Below are positions 57,233-64,000 of a stretch of DNA of 64,000 nucleotides, one piece after another. The DNA lies in the NCBI GenBank assembly GCA_019779905.1, contig JABAKE010000021.1, forward strand, positions 1-64,000. The letters run 5' to 3'. This DNA comes from Modestobacter lapidis (GTDB taxonomy: Bacteria; Actinomycetota; Actinomycetes; Mycobacteriales; Geodermatophilaceae). Position 1 is the stretch's first letter. Every line of letters starts with the position of its first letter. A program made the position numbers and the translations under genes. Below the pieces are notes generated by a model. It was given only the letters and a program-made list of their open reading frames with translations, had not been told where the DNA came from and made no database searches.

Positions 57233-59212
57233 GTGACCCAAGCCACCCGGACCCTCCCCTACGGCAGCTGGCCGACGCCCGTCACCTCGGAACTGGTGGT
57301 CCGGGCGGCCGCCCGGCTCGGTGAGGTGGTCGTCGACGGCACCGACGTCTGGTGGGCCGAGTCACGTCCCAGCGAGGGGGGCCGGACGGTGCTGGTGCGC
57401 CGGTCGGCCGACGGCAGCACCACCGATCTGCTCCCCGCCCCGTGGAACGCCCGCACCCGAGTGCACGAGTACGGCGGCGCCGCGTGGACGGTCGCCGCGG
57501 GCACCGTGTGGTTCACCGACTTCGCCGACCAGCGCCTGTACCGGGTCGACCCGGGCAGCACCGGGCCGGTCGCGGTGACCCCCGAGCCGCCGCTGCCCGC
57601 CGGGGTGCGGCACGCCGACCTGCGGGTCACCCCCGACGGCGGCGCGGTGGTCGCCGTCCGGGAGACCCACACCGCCGGCGGCGCGTCGGCCGATGTCGTC
57701 CACGAGGTGGTGCGGATCGGGCGCGACGGCACCACGACCGTGCTGGTGTCGGGCCCCGACTTCGTCTCCGACCCCCGGCTGGGCCCCGACGGCTCGCTGG
57801 CGTGGCTGCAGTGGCAGCACCCGGACATGCCCTGGGACGCCGCCGAGCTGGTGGTCCGCTCGCCCGACGGCACCGAGACGGTGGTCGCCGGCGGCCGGTC
57901 CGGCGCCCGGCCGGAGTCCGTCGTGCAGCCGGTGTGGGGTGCCGACGGCACGCTGTGGTTCCTGGCCGACCGCACCGACGTGTGGGCGCTCTACCGCCGG
58001 CGTCCCGGCGGCGAGCCGGAACTGGTCTTCGACCCGGGCTCCGACATCGGCGGCCCGGCCTGGGTGTTCGGGCAGAGCCGCTTCACCCTGCTCGACGACG
58101 GACGGGTGGCGCTGGCGTACGGCCGGGAAGGCGCCGACCGGCTGGCCGTGCTGGACCGGACCGACGGCACGGCGCTGGAGGTGGACCTGCCCTACGCCTC
58201 CTTCGGCCGGCTCACCGCGGCGGGCGGCTCGGTGGTCTGCGTGGCCGGCGGCCCGGTATCCGAGCCGGTGGTCCTGCGCGCCGGCGTCGACGACGGCCCG
58301 ACCGAGGTCCTCCGCCCGGCCCGCGACCTGGGGCTGGACCCCGCCTGGTTCTCCCGGCCCGAGCACGTCACCTTCCCGACCGTGGCCGGCGACCCCGCGG
58401 ACGGGGGGCCGGCCATCGGTGAGGCCCACGCCCTGGTCTACCCGCCGACCAACCCGCGGGTCTCCGGGCCGGCGGGTGACCTGCCACCGCTGCTGGTCGT
58501 GGTGCACGGCGGCCCCACCGCCGCGGCGTCCCCGGTGCTGAACACCGGCGTCCAGTACTGGACGTCGCGCGGGTTCGCGGTCGCCGACGTCGACTACCGC
58601 GGCTCCACCGGGTACGGCCGGCGGTACCGGGACGCGCTGCAGGGCCGCTGGGGCATCGCCGACCTCGACGACGTCGTCTCCTGCGCCCGGTGGCTGGCCG
58701 GGCAGGGGCGCGTCGACCCGGACCGGATGGCCATCCGGGGCGGCTCGGCCGGCGGTTACACCACGCTGGCCGCGCTCACCTTCCGGCCGGGGGTGTTCGC
58801 CGCCGGTGCCAGCCACTACGGGGTCGCCGACCTGGCAGCGCTGGCCGCCGACACGCACTCGTTCGAGTCGCGGTACCTGGACGGGCTGATCGCGCCGTGG
58901 CCGTCGGGCGCGGCCGTGTACGCCGAGCGCTCCCCCATCCACCACACCGACGCGCTCGGCACCCCGCTGGCGGTGTTCCAGGGCGACGAGGACGCCGTCG
59001 TCCCGCCGGAGCAGGCCGAGATGATCGTCGCCGCGCTGCGCGCGAAGGACGTGCCGCACGCCTACCTGCTCTTCCCCGGCGAGCAGCACGGCTTCCGCAA
59101 GGCCGAGAACATCCGCGCCGCGCTGGACGGCGAGCTGAGCTTCTACGCCCAGGTGCTCGGGTTCGAGCTGCCCGCGGAGGAGGGTATCGAGGCGATCGAG
59201 GTGGTGCGGTAG
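57233..59212 (+). CDS. S9-family prolyl oligopeptidase-type peptidase
   Basis: 659 residues. N-terminal seven-bladed propeller (repeated [37 protein letters not shown]) and C-terminal alpha/beta hydrolase. Catalytic triad visible: Ser in [10 protein letters not shown], Asp in [11 protein letters not shown], His in [26 protein letters not shown] is the oxyanion region. Resembles acylaminoacyl/dipeptidyl peptidases; substrate unknown, no signal peptide, so cytoplasmic. Divergent from ftsK. Confidence 0.9.
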   Translation: MTQATRTLPYGSWPTPVTSELVVRAAARLGEVVVDGTDVWWAESRPSEGGRTVLVRRSADGSTTDLLPAPWNARTRVHEYGGAAWTVAAGTVWFTDFADQRLYRVDPGSTGPVAVTPEPPLPAGVRHADLRVTPDGGAVVAVRETHTAGGASADVVHEVVRIGRDGTTTVLVSGPDFVSDPRLGPDGSLAWLQWQHPDMPWDAAELVVRSPDGTETVVAGGRSGARPESVVQPVWGADGTLWFLADRTDVWALYRRRPGGEPELVFDPGSDIGGPAWVFGQSRFTLLDDGRVALAYGREGADRLAVLDRTDGTALEVDLPYASFGRLTAAGGSVVCVAGGPVSEPVVLRAGVDDGPTEVLRPARDLGLDPAWFSRPEHVTFPTVAGDPADGGPAIGEAHALVYPPTNPRVSGPAGDLPPLLVVVHGGPTAAASPVLNTGVQYWTSRGFAVADVDYRGSTGYGRRYRDALQGRWGIADLDDVVSCARWLAGQGRVDPDRMAIRGGSAGGYTTLAALTFRPGVFAAGASHYGVADLAALAADTHSFESRYLDGLIAPWPSGAAVYAERSPIHHTDALGTPLAVFQGDEDAVVPPEQAEMIVAALRAKDVPHAYLLFPGEQHGFRKAENIRAALDGELSFYAQVLGFELPAEEGIEAIEVVR

Positions 59213-59234
59213 CGACGTCGGCCGGCGGACCCGT

Positions 59235-59272
59235 CCCTCTTCGGGGGACCCTCCGGGCCCCCGCTCATCGGG
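59235..59272. repeat. Dispersed repeat, family B, copy 1
   Basis: 38 bases with a near-palindrome GGGGGACCCTCCGGGCCCCC. Same as 59351-59388 except for two bases. Lies 22 bases past the S9 peptidase stop and can form a terminator-like hairpin. Confidence 0.75.
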
Positions 59273-59350
59273 ACAACGGTGCACACTGTCACGCTTCGCG
59301 CTCCGACCGCGGCCAGGAGCCGTCCCCCTGCGGCGCTGAGCCGCTGCCCA

Positions 59351-59388
59351 CCCTCCTCGGGGGACCCTCCGGGCCCCCGCTCGTCGGG
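59351..59388. repeat. Dispersed repeat, family B, copy 2
   Basis: Second copy of the 38-base unit, same orientation, directly abutting the rnj stop codon (59389-59391). Confidence 0.75.
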
Positions 59389-61101
59389 CTACACCTCCAG
59401 GACTGTCGGGATGATCATCGGGCGGCGGCGGTAGGTGTCGGACACCCACTTGCCGACAGTGCGGCGGATGGCCTGCGAGAGCCGGTGCGGGTCGGCGTCG
59501 TCGTCGGCCAGCGCGCGCTTCAGGTTGTCCTCCACCAGCCCGAGCACGGCGTCGAAGGCCGCCGGGTCGTCGGAGAAGCCGCGGGTCGACAGGTGCACCG
59601 GGCGCACGATCGTGCGGGTGGAGGGCTCGATGACGACGGTGACCGCGACGAACCCCTCGTCGCCGAGGATCCGCCGGGCCTGCAGCGACTCCTCCCCCAC
59701 GTCGCCGACGTTGAGCCCGTCGACGTAGACGTTGCCGATCGGCACGCTGCCGACGATCGAGGCCTTGCCGTCGACCAGGTCGACGACGACGCCGTCCTCG
59801 GCCAGCAGCACCCGGTCGCGGCTCATCCCGGTCTGCTCGGCCAGCGCCGCGTGCGCCCGTAGATGCCGCCACTCACCGTGCACCGGCATCAGGTACCGCG
59901 GCTTGGCCACGTTCAGCAGGGTGCGCAGCTCGCCGGCGGGGGCGTGCCCGGAGACGTGCACCATCGCCGTCTCCTTGTGCACCACGGTGGCGCCGAGCCG
60001 GGCCAGGCCGTTGATCACCTTGTAGACCGCGGTCTCGTTCCCGGGCACCAGCGAGGACGCCAGGATGATCGTGTCGCCGGCCTCGATGGTGACCTGGTGG
60101 TGCTCGCCGCGGGCCATCCGGCCCAGTGCCGACAGCGGCTCGCCCTGGGAGCCGGTGCTGATCAGCACCACCTGCTCCGGCGGCATGGCGGTGGCCTCGT
60201 CCAGCTTGACCATCAGACCGGGGGCCACCTGCAGCAGCCCGAGGTCGGCCGCGACGCCCATGTTGCGCACCATGGACCGGCCGACCAGGGCCACCTTGCG
60301 CCCGTGCTTGACCGCGCAGTCGAGCACCTGCTGGATGCGGTGCACGTGGCTGGCGAAGCTGGAGACGATCAGCCGCTGGGTGGCCCGCTCGAACACCGAG
60401 TCCAGCACCGGGCCGATGGTGCGCTCGGAGGTGACGAAGCCGGGCACCTCGGCGTTGGTCGAGTCGGCCAGCAGCAGGTCGATGCCCGCGACGCCGAGCC
60501 GGGCGAAGGCGCCGAGGTCGGTGAGCACGCCGTCCAGCGGCAACTGGTCCATCTTGAAGTCGCCGGTGTGCACCAGCGTGCCGGCCGGGGTGTGCACGGC
60601 CACTGCCAGCGCGTCGGGGATCGAGTGGTTGACGCTGATGAACTCGCACCCGAACGGGCCGGCGCGGTGGTGGTCGCCGGCCGCGACCTCGACCAGCACC
60701 GGGTCGATGCGGTGCTCACGGAGCTTGGCCGCGACCAGCGCCAGGGTGAACCGCGAGCCGATCAGCGGGATGTCGGCACGCAGCCGCAGGAGGTAGGGGA
60801 TCGCGCCGATGTGGTCCTCGTGCCCATGGGTGAGGACGACGGCGGCGACGTCGTCGAGGCGGTGCTCGATCACGCCGAAGTCGGGGAGGATCAGATCCAC
60901 GCCGGGCTGCTCGGCCTCGGGGAACAGCACGCCGCAGTCGATGACCAGCAGCTGCCCGGCGAACTCCAGCACGGCCATGTTGCGGCCGATCTCGCCCAGC
61001 CCGCCCAGCGCCATGACCCGCAGGCCACCGGCCGGCAACGGCGGGGGCAGGGACAGCGAGAGGTGCGGCTGCGGGTTCAGCTGGGTGGGGCTCGCCGTCA
61101 C
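59389..61101 (-). CDS. rnj: Ribonuclease J
   Basis: 570 residues. Metallo-beta-lactamase/beta-CASP ribonuclease with 5'-3' exo- and endonuclease activity in rRNA and mRNA processing. Metal motif LTHGHEDHIGAI, further ligands in LVHTGDFKMDQ and MVHVSGHAPAGELRTLLN, beta-CASP STGSQGEPLSALGRMA, then a C-terminal dimerisation domain. GTG 61101 overlaps the dapA stop (GTGA). The N-terminal about 30 residues (SPTQLNPQPHLSLSLPPP) precede the core. dapA-rnj is conserved in actinobacteria. Confidence 0.95.
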   Translation of the reverse strand: MTASPTQLNPQPHLSLSLPPPLPAGGLRVMALGGLGEIGRNMAVLEFAGQLLVIDCGVLFPEAEQPGVDLILPDFGVIEHRLDDVAAVVLTHGHEDHIGAIPYLLRLRADIPLIGSRFTLALVAAKLREHRIDPVLVEVAAGDHHRAGPFGCEFISVNHSIPDALAVAVHTPAGTLVHTGDFKMDQLPLDGVLTDLGAFARLGVAGIDLLLADSTNAEVPGFVTSERTIGPVLDSVFERATQRLIVSSFASHVHRIQQVLDCAVKHGRKVALVGRSMVRNMGVAADLGLLQVAPGLMVKLDEATAMPPEQVVLISTGSQGEPLSALGRMARGEHHQVTIEAGDTIILASSLVPGNETAVYKVINGLARLGATVVHKETAMVHVSGHAPAGELRTLLNVAKPRYLMPVHGEWRHLRAHAALAEQTGMSRDRVLLAEDGVVVDLVDGKASIVGSVPIGNVYVDGLNVGDVGEESLQARRILGDEGFVAVTVVIEPSTRTIVRPVHLSTRGFSDDPAAFDAVLGLVEDNLKRALADDDADPHRLSQAIRRTVGKWVSDTYRRRPMIIPTVLEV

Positions 61102-61994
61102 AGCGCGACCCCGCCGGCGGTGAGGTCGGCGCGCAGCTGCTCCACCTGCTCGGGGGTGGCGTCGACCAGGGGCGGGCGAACCGGCCCGGCGGGCAGGCCC
61201 TGCTCGCGCAGCGCCGCCTTCACCATGATCGTGCCCTGGGTGCGGAAGATCCCGGTGTAGACCGGGAGCAGGCTCTGGTTGACCGCGCGCGCCGTGACGA
61301 TGTCGCCGGACTCGACGGCGGCGACGAGCTCGGCCAGCCGCGGGCCGACCACGTGACCCACGACGCTGACGACGCCCACCGCCCCGACCGCCAGCAGCGG
61401 CAGGTTGAGCATGTCCTCGCCGCTGTAGTAGGCCAGGTCGGTGCGGGCCATCGTCCACATGACCGCGCCGAGGTCGCCCTTGGCGTCCTTGACCGCGACG
61501 ATGTTCGGGTGCTCCGCGGCCCGGACCAGCGTCTCCACCTCGATCGGGACGACCGACCGTGGCGGGATGTCGTACAGCATCACCGGCAGGTCGGTGGCAT
61601 CGGCGACGGCGGTGAAGTGCCGCAGCAGGCCGGCCTGCGGGGGCTTGTTGTAGTACGGCGTCACGACCAGCAGCCCGTCGACGCCCAGCCGCGCGGCGGA
61701 CCGGGCCTTCTCGATCGAGTGCGCGGTGTCGTTGGTGCCGACCCCGGCGATGACCGTCGACCGGTCGCCGACGGCGTCGACCACGGCCCTCAGCACGGCG
61801 TGCTGTTCACCGTCACTGACGGTGGGCGACTCCCCCGTCGTCCCGAGGACGACCAGGCCGTCGTGCGCCTGCCGGTCGACCAGGTGCGCCGCCAGCTCCT
61901 GGGCACCGGCCAGGTCGATGGACCCGTCGTCGGCGAAGGGGGTGACCATCGCGGTGAGCACGCGCCCGAAGGGCCGGGCGGGGTCGGACGTCAT
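61098..61994 (-). CDS. dapA: 4-hydroxy-tetrahydrodipicolinate synthase
   Basis: 298 residues. First committed step of lysine and diaminopimelate synthesis, joining pyruvate and aspartate semialdehyde. Active sites: Thr pair in VLGTTGESPT, Tyr in VVTPYYNKPP, Schiff-base Lys in IVAVKDAKGD. ATG 61994 lies 9 bases after the dfrA stop. Part of the thyX/thyA-dfrA-dapA-rnj run. Confidence 0.97.
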   Translation of the reverse strand: MTSDPARPFGRVLTAMVTPFADDGSIDLAGAQELAAHLVDRQAHDGLVVLGTTGESPTVSDGEQHAVLRAVVDAVGDRSTVIAGVGTNDTAHSIEKARSAARLGVDGLLVVTPYYNKPPQAGLLRHFTAVADATDLPVMLYDIPPRSVVPIEVETLVRAAEHPNIVAVKDAKGDLGAVMWTMARTDLAYYSGEDMLNLPLLAVGAVGVVSVVGHVVGPRLAELVAAVESGDIVTARAVNQSLLPVYTGIFRTQGTIMVKAALREQGLPAGPVRPPLVDATPEQVEQLRADLTAGGVAL

Positions 61995-62003
61995 GGCACG
62001 AAT

Positions 62004-62588
62004 CTACCGACCGCCCCGGGGCGGGCCCGGACTGCGCTGGTCGCTCGTCACCCCGGGCAGGACGTCCGCCAGCACCGTCGCCGGGCCGGTCGACGGAGCC
62101 GCCCCGCCACGCGTCCACAGCGAGACCGCGAAGCCGAGGTCGGCCGAGGACGGGAGCCACCCCTCGGCCGGGAATCGCCGGGCGCGCCCCCACTCCGCGC
62201 CCAACTGCGGCGCCCAGCTGTCCCCCGGCAGCTGCACGTCGACCTCGGTGACCACGACCTCGCCGGTGTGCGGGAGGAGCGCGCCGTACACCGCACCGCC
62301 GCCGATCACCCAGACGTCGCCGTCCAGCGCCAGGACATCGTCCACCGACCGGACCAACTCGGCGCCCGTGCCGTCCTGGTCCAGCGTGGAACTGAGCACC
62401 ACGTTGCGCCGCCCCGGCAGCGGTCGGAACCGCGGTGGGAGCGACTCCCAGGTGCGCCGGCCCATGACCACGGTGGAGCCCAGGGTCAGCGCGCGGAAGA
62501 GCCGGAGGTCCTCGGGCAGGTGCCACGGCAGGGCGCCGTCCGCGCCGATGACGCCGCCCGCCGCCTGCGCCCAGACCATCCGGACCAT
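62004..62588 (-). CDS. dfrA: Dihydrofolate reductase
   Basis: 194 residues, about 30 longer than the usual 160 by a C-terminal tail rich in Pro/Gly/Arg. Opens [20 protein letters not shown] with PWHLPEDLRLFR (substrate site Asp replaced position in LPEDL), VVMGRRTWESLPPRFRPLPG and VIGGGAVYGALL (NADPH). Regenerates tetrahydrofolate after ThyA. ATG shares one base with the thyA stop (TGATG). Confidence 0.95.
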   Translation of the reverse strand: MVRMVWAQAAGGVIGADGALPWHLPEDLRLFRALTLGSTVVMGRRTWESLPPRFRPLPGRRNVVLSSTLDQDGTGAELVRSVDDVLALDGDVWVIGGGAVYGALLPHTGEVVVTEVDVQLPGDSWAPQLGAEWGRARRFPAEGWLPSSADLGFAVSLWTRGGAAPSTGPATVLADVLPGVTSDQRSPGPPRGGR

Positions 62589-63436
62589 CAGACGGCCACC
62601 GCGCCACGGATCGCGGGGTGGTGCCGGTAGTCGATCAGGTGGAAGTCCTCGTAGGCGTGGTCGAACAGCGAGGCGGCGCGGTCGATGTCGAGCCGCGGGA
62701 AGGGCAGCACCTCGCGGGAGAGCTGCTCGCGCACCTGCGGCAGGTGGTTGGTGTAGATGTGGCAGTCACCGCCGACCCAGATGAAGTCCCCGACCTCCAG
62801 GCCGACCTGCTGGGCGACCATCCGGGTCAGCAGGGCGTAGCTGGCGATGTTGAACGGGACGCCGAGGAACAGGTCGGCGCTGCGCTGGTAGAGCTGGCAG
62901 GAGAGCTTGCCGTCGCTGACGTAGAACTGGAAGAGCGCGTGGCAGGGCGCCAGCGCCATGTCCGGCAGGGCGGCGACGTTCCACGCCGAGACCAGCATCC
63001 GCCGGGAGTCCGGGTCCCTCCGGAGGGTGTCGAGCACCTGGGAGAGCTGGTCGATCGAGCCGCCGTCGGGCGTGGGCCAGGATCGCCACTGGACGCCGTA
63101 GACCGGGCCCAGGCTGCCGTCCTCGGCTGCCCACTCGTCCCAGATCGACACCCCGTGCTCCTTCAGCCAGCTGACGTTCCCCTCGCCACGGAGGAACCAG
63201 AGCAGCTCGTAGGCGATCGACCGGAAGTGCACCGACTTCGTCGTCACCAGCGGGAAGGCGGTGGACAGGTCGTAGCGCAGCCGCTCGCCGAACAGGCTCA
63301 CGGTGCCGGTGCCGGTGCGGTCGCCCTTCGGGCTGCCGGTCTCCAGGACCCGGCGGAGCAGGTCCTCGTACTGCGTGTCGACCTGCTGCGGCACGTCCGC
63401 GCCGGCGGCGTGCTGCTGGACGGCGACCTCGGCCAT
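62588..63436 (-). CDS. thyA: Thymidylate synthase ThyA
   Basis: 282 residues. Makes dTMP from dUMP with methylene-tetrahydrofolate, yielding dihydrofolate for DfrA. Nucleophile Cys in [12 protein letters not shown], and [36 protein letters not shown]-type C-terminus. ATG 63436. The N-terminal 20 residues ([18 protein letters not shown]) exceed the family core. Together with ThyX upstream it is an unusual but known actinobacterial double set. Confidence 0.97.
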   Translation of the reverse strand: MAEVAVQQHAAGADVPQQVDTQYEDLLRRVLETGSPKGDRTGTGTVSLFGERLRYDLSTAFPLVTTKSVHFRSIAYELLWFLRGEGNVSWLKEHGVSIWDEWAAEDGSLGPVYGVQWRSWPTPDGGSIDQLSQVLDTLRRDPDSRRMLVSAWNVAALPDMALAPCHALFQFYVSDGKLSCQLYQRSADLFLGVPFNIASYALLTRMVAQQVGLEVGDFIWVGGDCHIYTNHLPQVREQLSREVLPFPRLDIDRAASLFDHAYEDFHLIDYRHHPAIRGAVAV

Positions 63437-63488
63437 GTCGACTCCTCGTCACGGGTGGTGGGTGAAACAGGTCACGGGTGGTGGGAGG

Positions 63489-64000
63489 TCAGCCCTCGGC
63501 GACGAGGGGGCTGGCGGCGACATGCGTTCCGTCGGCCAGTTCGCTGATCCGGAAGTCACCGAAGACGTTGCCGGCCACCCGCTGCAGCTCCCGCAGGCAC
63601 GCCACCGCGAGCTCGCGGATCTCCACGTCGGCGTGCTCACTGGCGCGCATCGCGACGAAGTGCCGCCAGGCGCGGTAGTTGCCGGTGACCACGATGCGCG
63701 TCTCGGTGGCATTGGGCAGCACCGCGCGGGCGGCCTGCCGGGCCTGCTTGCGGCGCAGTGTCGCGTTGGGGACGTCGGCGAAGCGCTTCTCCAACCCCTC
63801 GAGCAGGTCGTCGTAGGCGGCCACCGCGGCCTCGGCGGCGGCGAGGAACTTCTCGTGCAGCACCGGGTCCTCGGCGATGACGCCGGGCTCGACGACGGCG
63901 GCGTCCCGCTCGGGGGCGTAGCGCTGGGAGAGCTGGCTGTAGGAGAAGTGCCGGTGCCGGACGAGTTCGTGGGCCATCGACCGGGAGACGCCGGTGAGGT
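63489..64000 (-). CDS. thyX: Flavin-dependent thymidylate synthase ThyX (5' end cut by window)
   Basis: At least 170 residues visible, starting inside the gene; the frame stays open to base 64000. The ThyX signature [16 protein letters not shown] is present, with [20 protein letters not shown] in the C-terminal half. It methylates dUMP with FAD and NADPH, giving tetrahydrofolate directly. Stop at 63489 is 52 bases before the thyA start on the same strand, so they are likely one transcript. Confidence 0.94.
   Translation of the reverse strand, partial: LTGVSRSMAHELVRHRHFSYSQLSQRYAPERDAAVVEPGVIAEDPVLHEKFLAAAEAAVAAYDDLLEGLEKRFADVPNATLRRKQARQAARAVLPNATETRIVVTGNYRAWRHFVAMRASEHADVEIRELAVACLRELQRVAGNVFGDFRISELADGTHVAASPLVAEG

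Overview
The window is about 74% GC by eye and reads as a dense chromosomal segment of a high-GC actinomycete. Leaderless-looking starts, GTG starts, Cheo-type LexA boxes (TCGAAC-N4-GTTCGA) and the gene order all fit Actinomycetota. The run nrdJ-nrdR-LysM/lexA-hflX-dapF-miaA-DUF349-miaB-gluABCD-recX-recA-DUF3046, then pspA/clgR-cinA-pgsA-rimO-ftsK and rnj-dapA-dfrA-thyA-thyX, follows the recA/lexA neighbourhood known from mycobacteria and corynebacteria. I would guess Geodermatophilaceae or a near relative; that is inference and no 16S is present.

Left part (1-8.6 kb), accessory: after a 3' gene fragment comes a compact minus-strand operon of Ogt, ECF-like sigma factor, a second Ogt, a 2OG-Fe(II) oxygenase of the DNA-damage type and a stand-alone Ada-type zinc domain. 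The last four genes are joined by ATGA/GTGA overlaps. It looks like a split alkylation-damage response without a classical Ada regulator. Then follow an F420H2:NADP oxidoreductase-like gene, a decayed 0.75 kb patch with a perfect 24-bp inverted repeat, a RibD/DHFR-like reductase, and a complete IS21-family element (istA/istB, four terminal repeats at each end, a hairpin covering the istA ribosome binding site). A leftover repeat cluster of a second element of this kind lies beside the nrdJ terminator.

Middle part (8.6-37 kb), core: B12-dependent ribonucleotide reductase and its repressor NrdR; lexA facing a LysM gene with LexA boxes between them; PAP2 phosphatase and a membrane-anchored propeller protein; hflX; a winged-helix regulator divergent from an MFS exporter; the dapF-miaA-LigB-like operon; DUF349 protein; alpha/beta hydrolase; miaB; glutamate ABC transporter gluABCD; recA-recX (RecX with unusual low-complexity extensions); DUF3046; an MFS exporter; a GH3 lipoprotein; an acyl-CoA dehydrogenase; and a KTSC protein.

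Right part (37-64 kb): Lhr helicase with endonuclease VIII Nei2; pspA; an LpqY-SugABC trehalose-type importer; a DUF4032 kinase-like protein; a TetR regulator; clgR; cinA-pgsA-rimO; ftsK; an S9 peptidase; and a nucleotide/lysine operon thyX-thyA-dfrA-dapA-rnj cut by the window end. Two families of dispersed repeats abut stop codons in this half and in front of miaB's stop. DNA repair and dNTP supply dominate the window (Ogt x2, oxygenase, LexA, RecA/RecX, Lhr/Nei2, NrdJ, ThyA/ThyX, DfrA).
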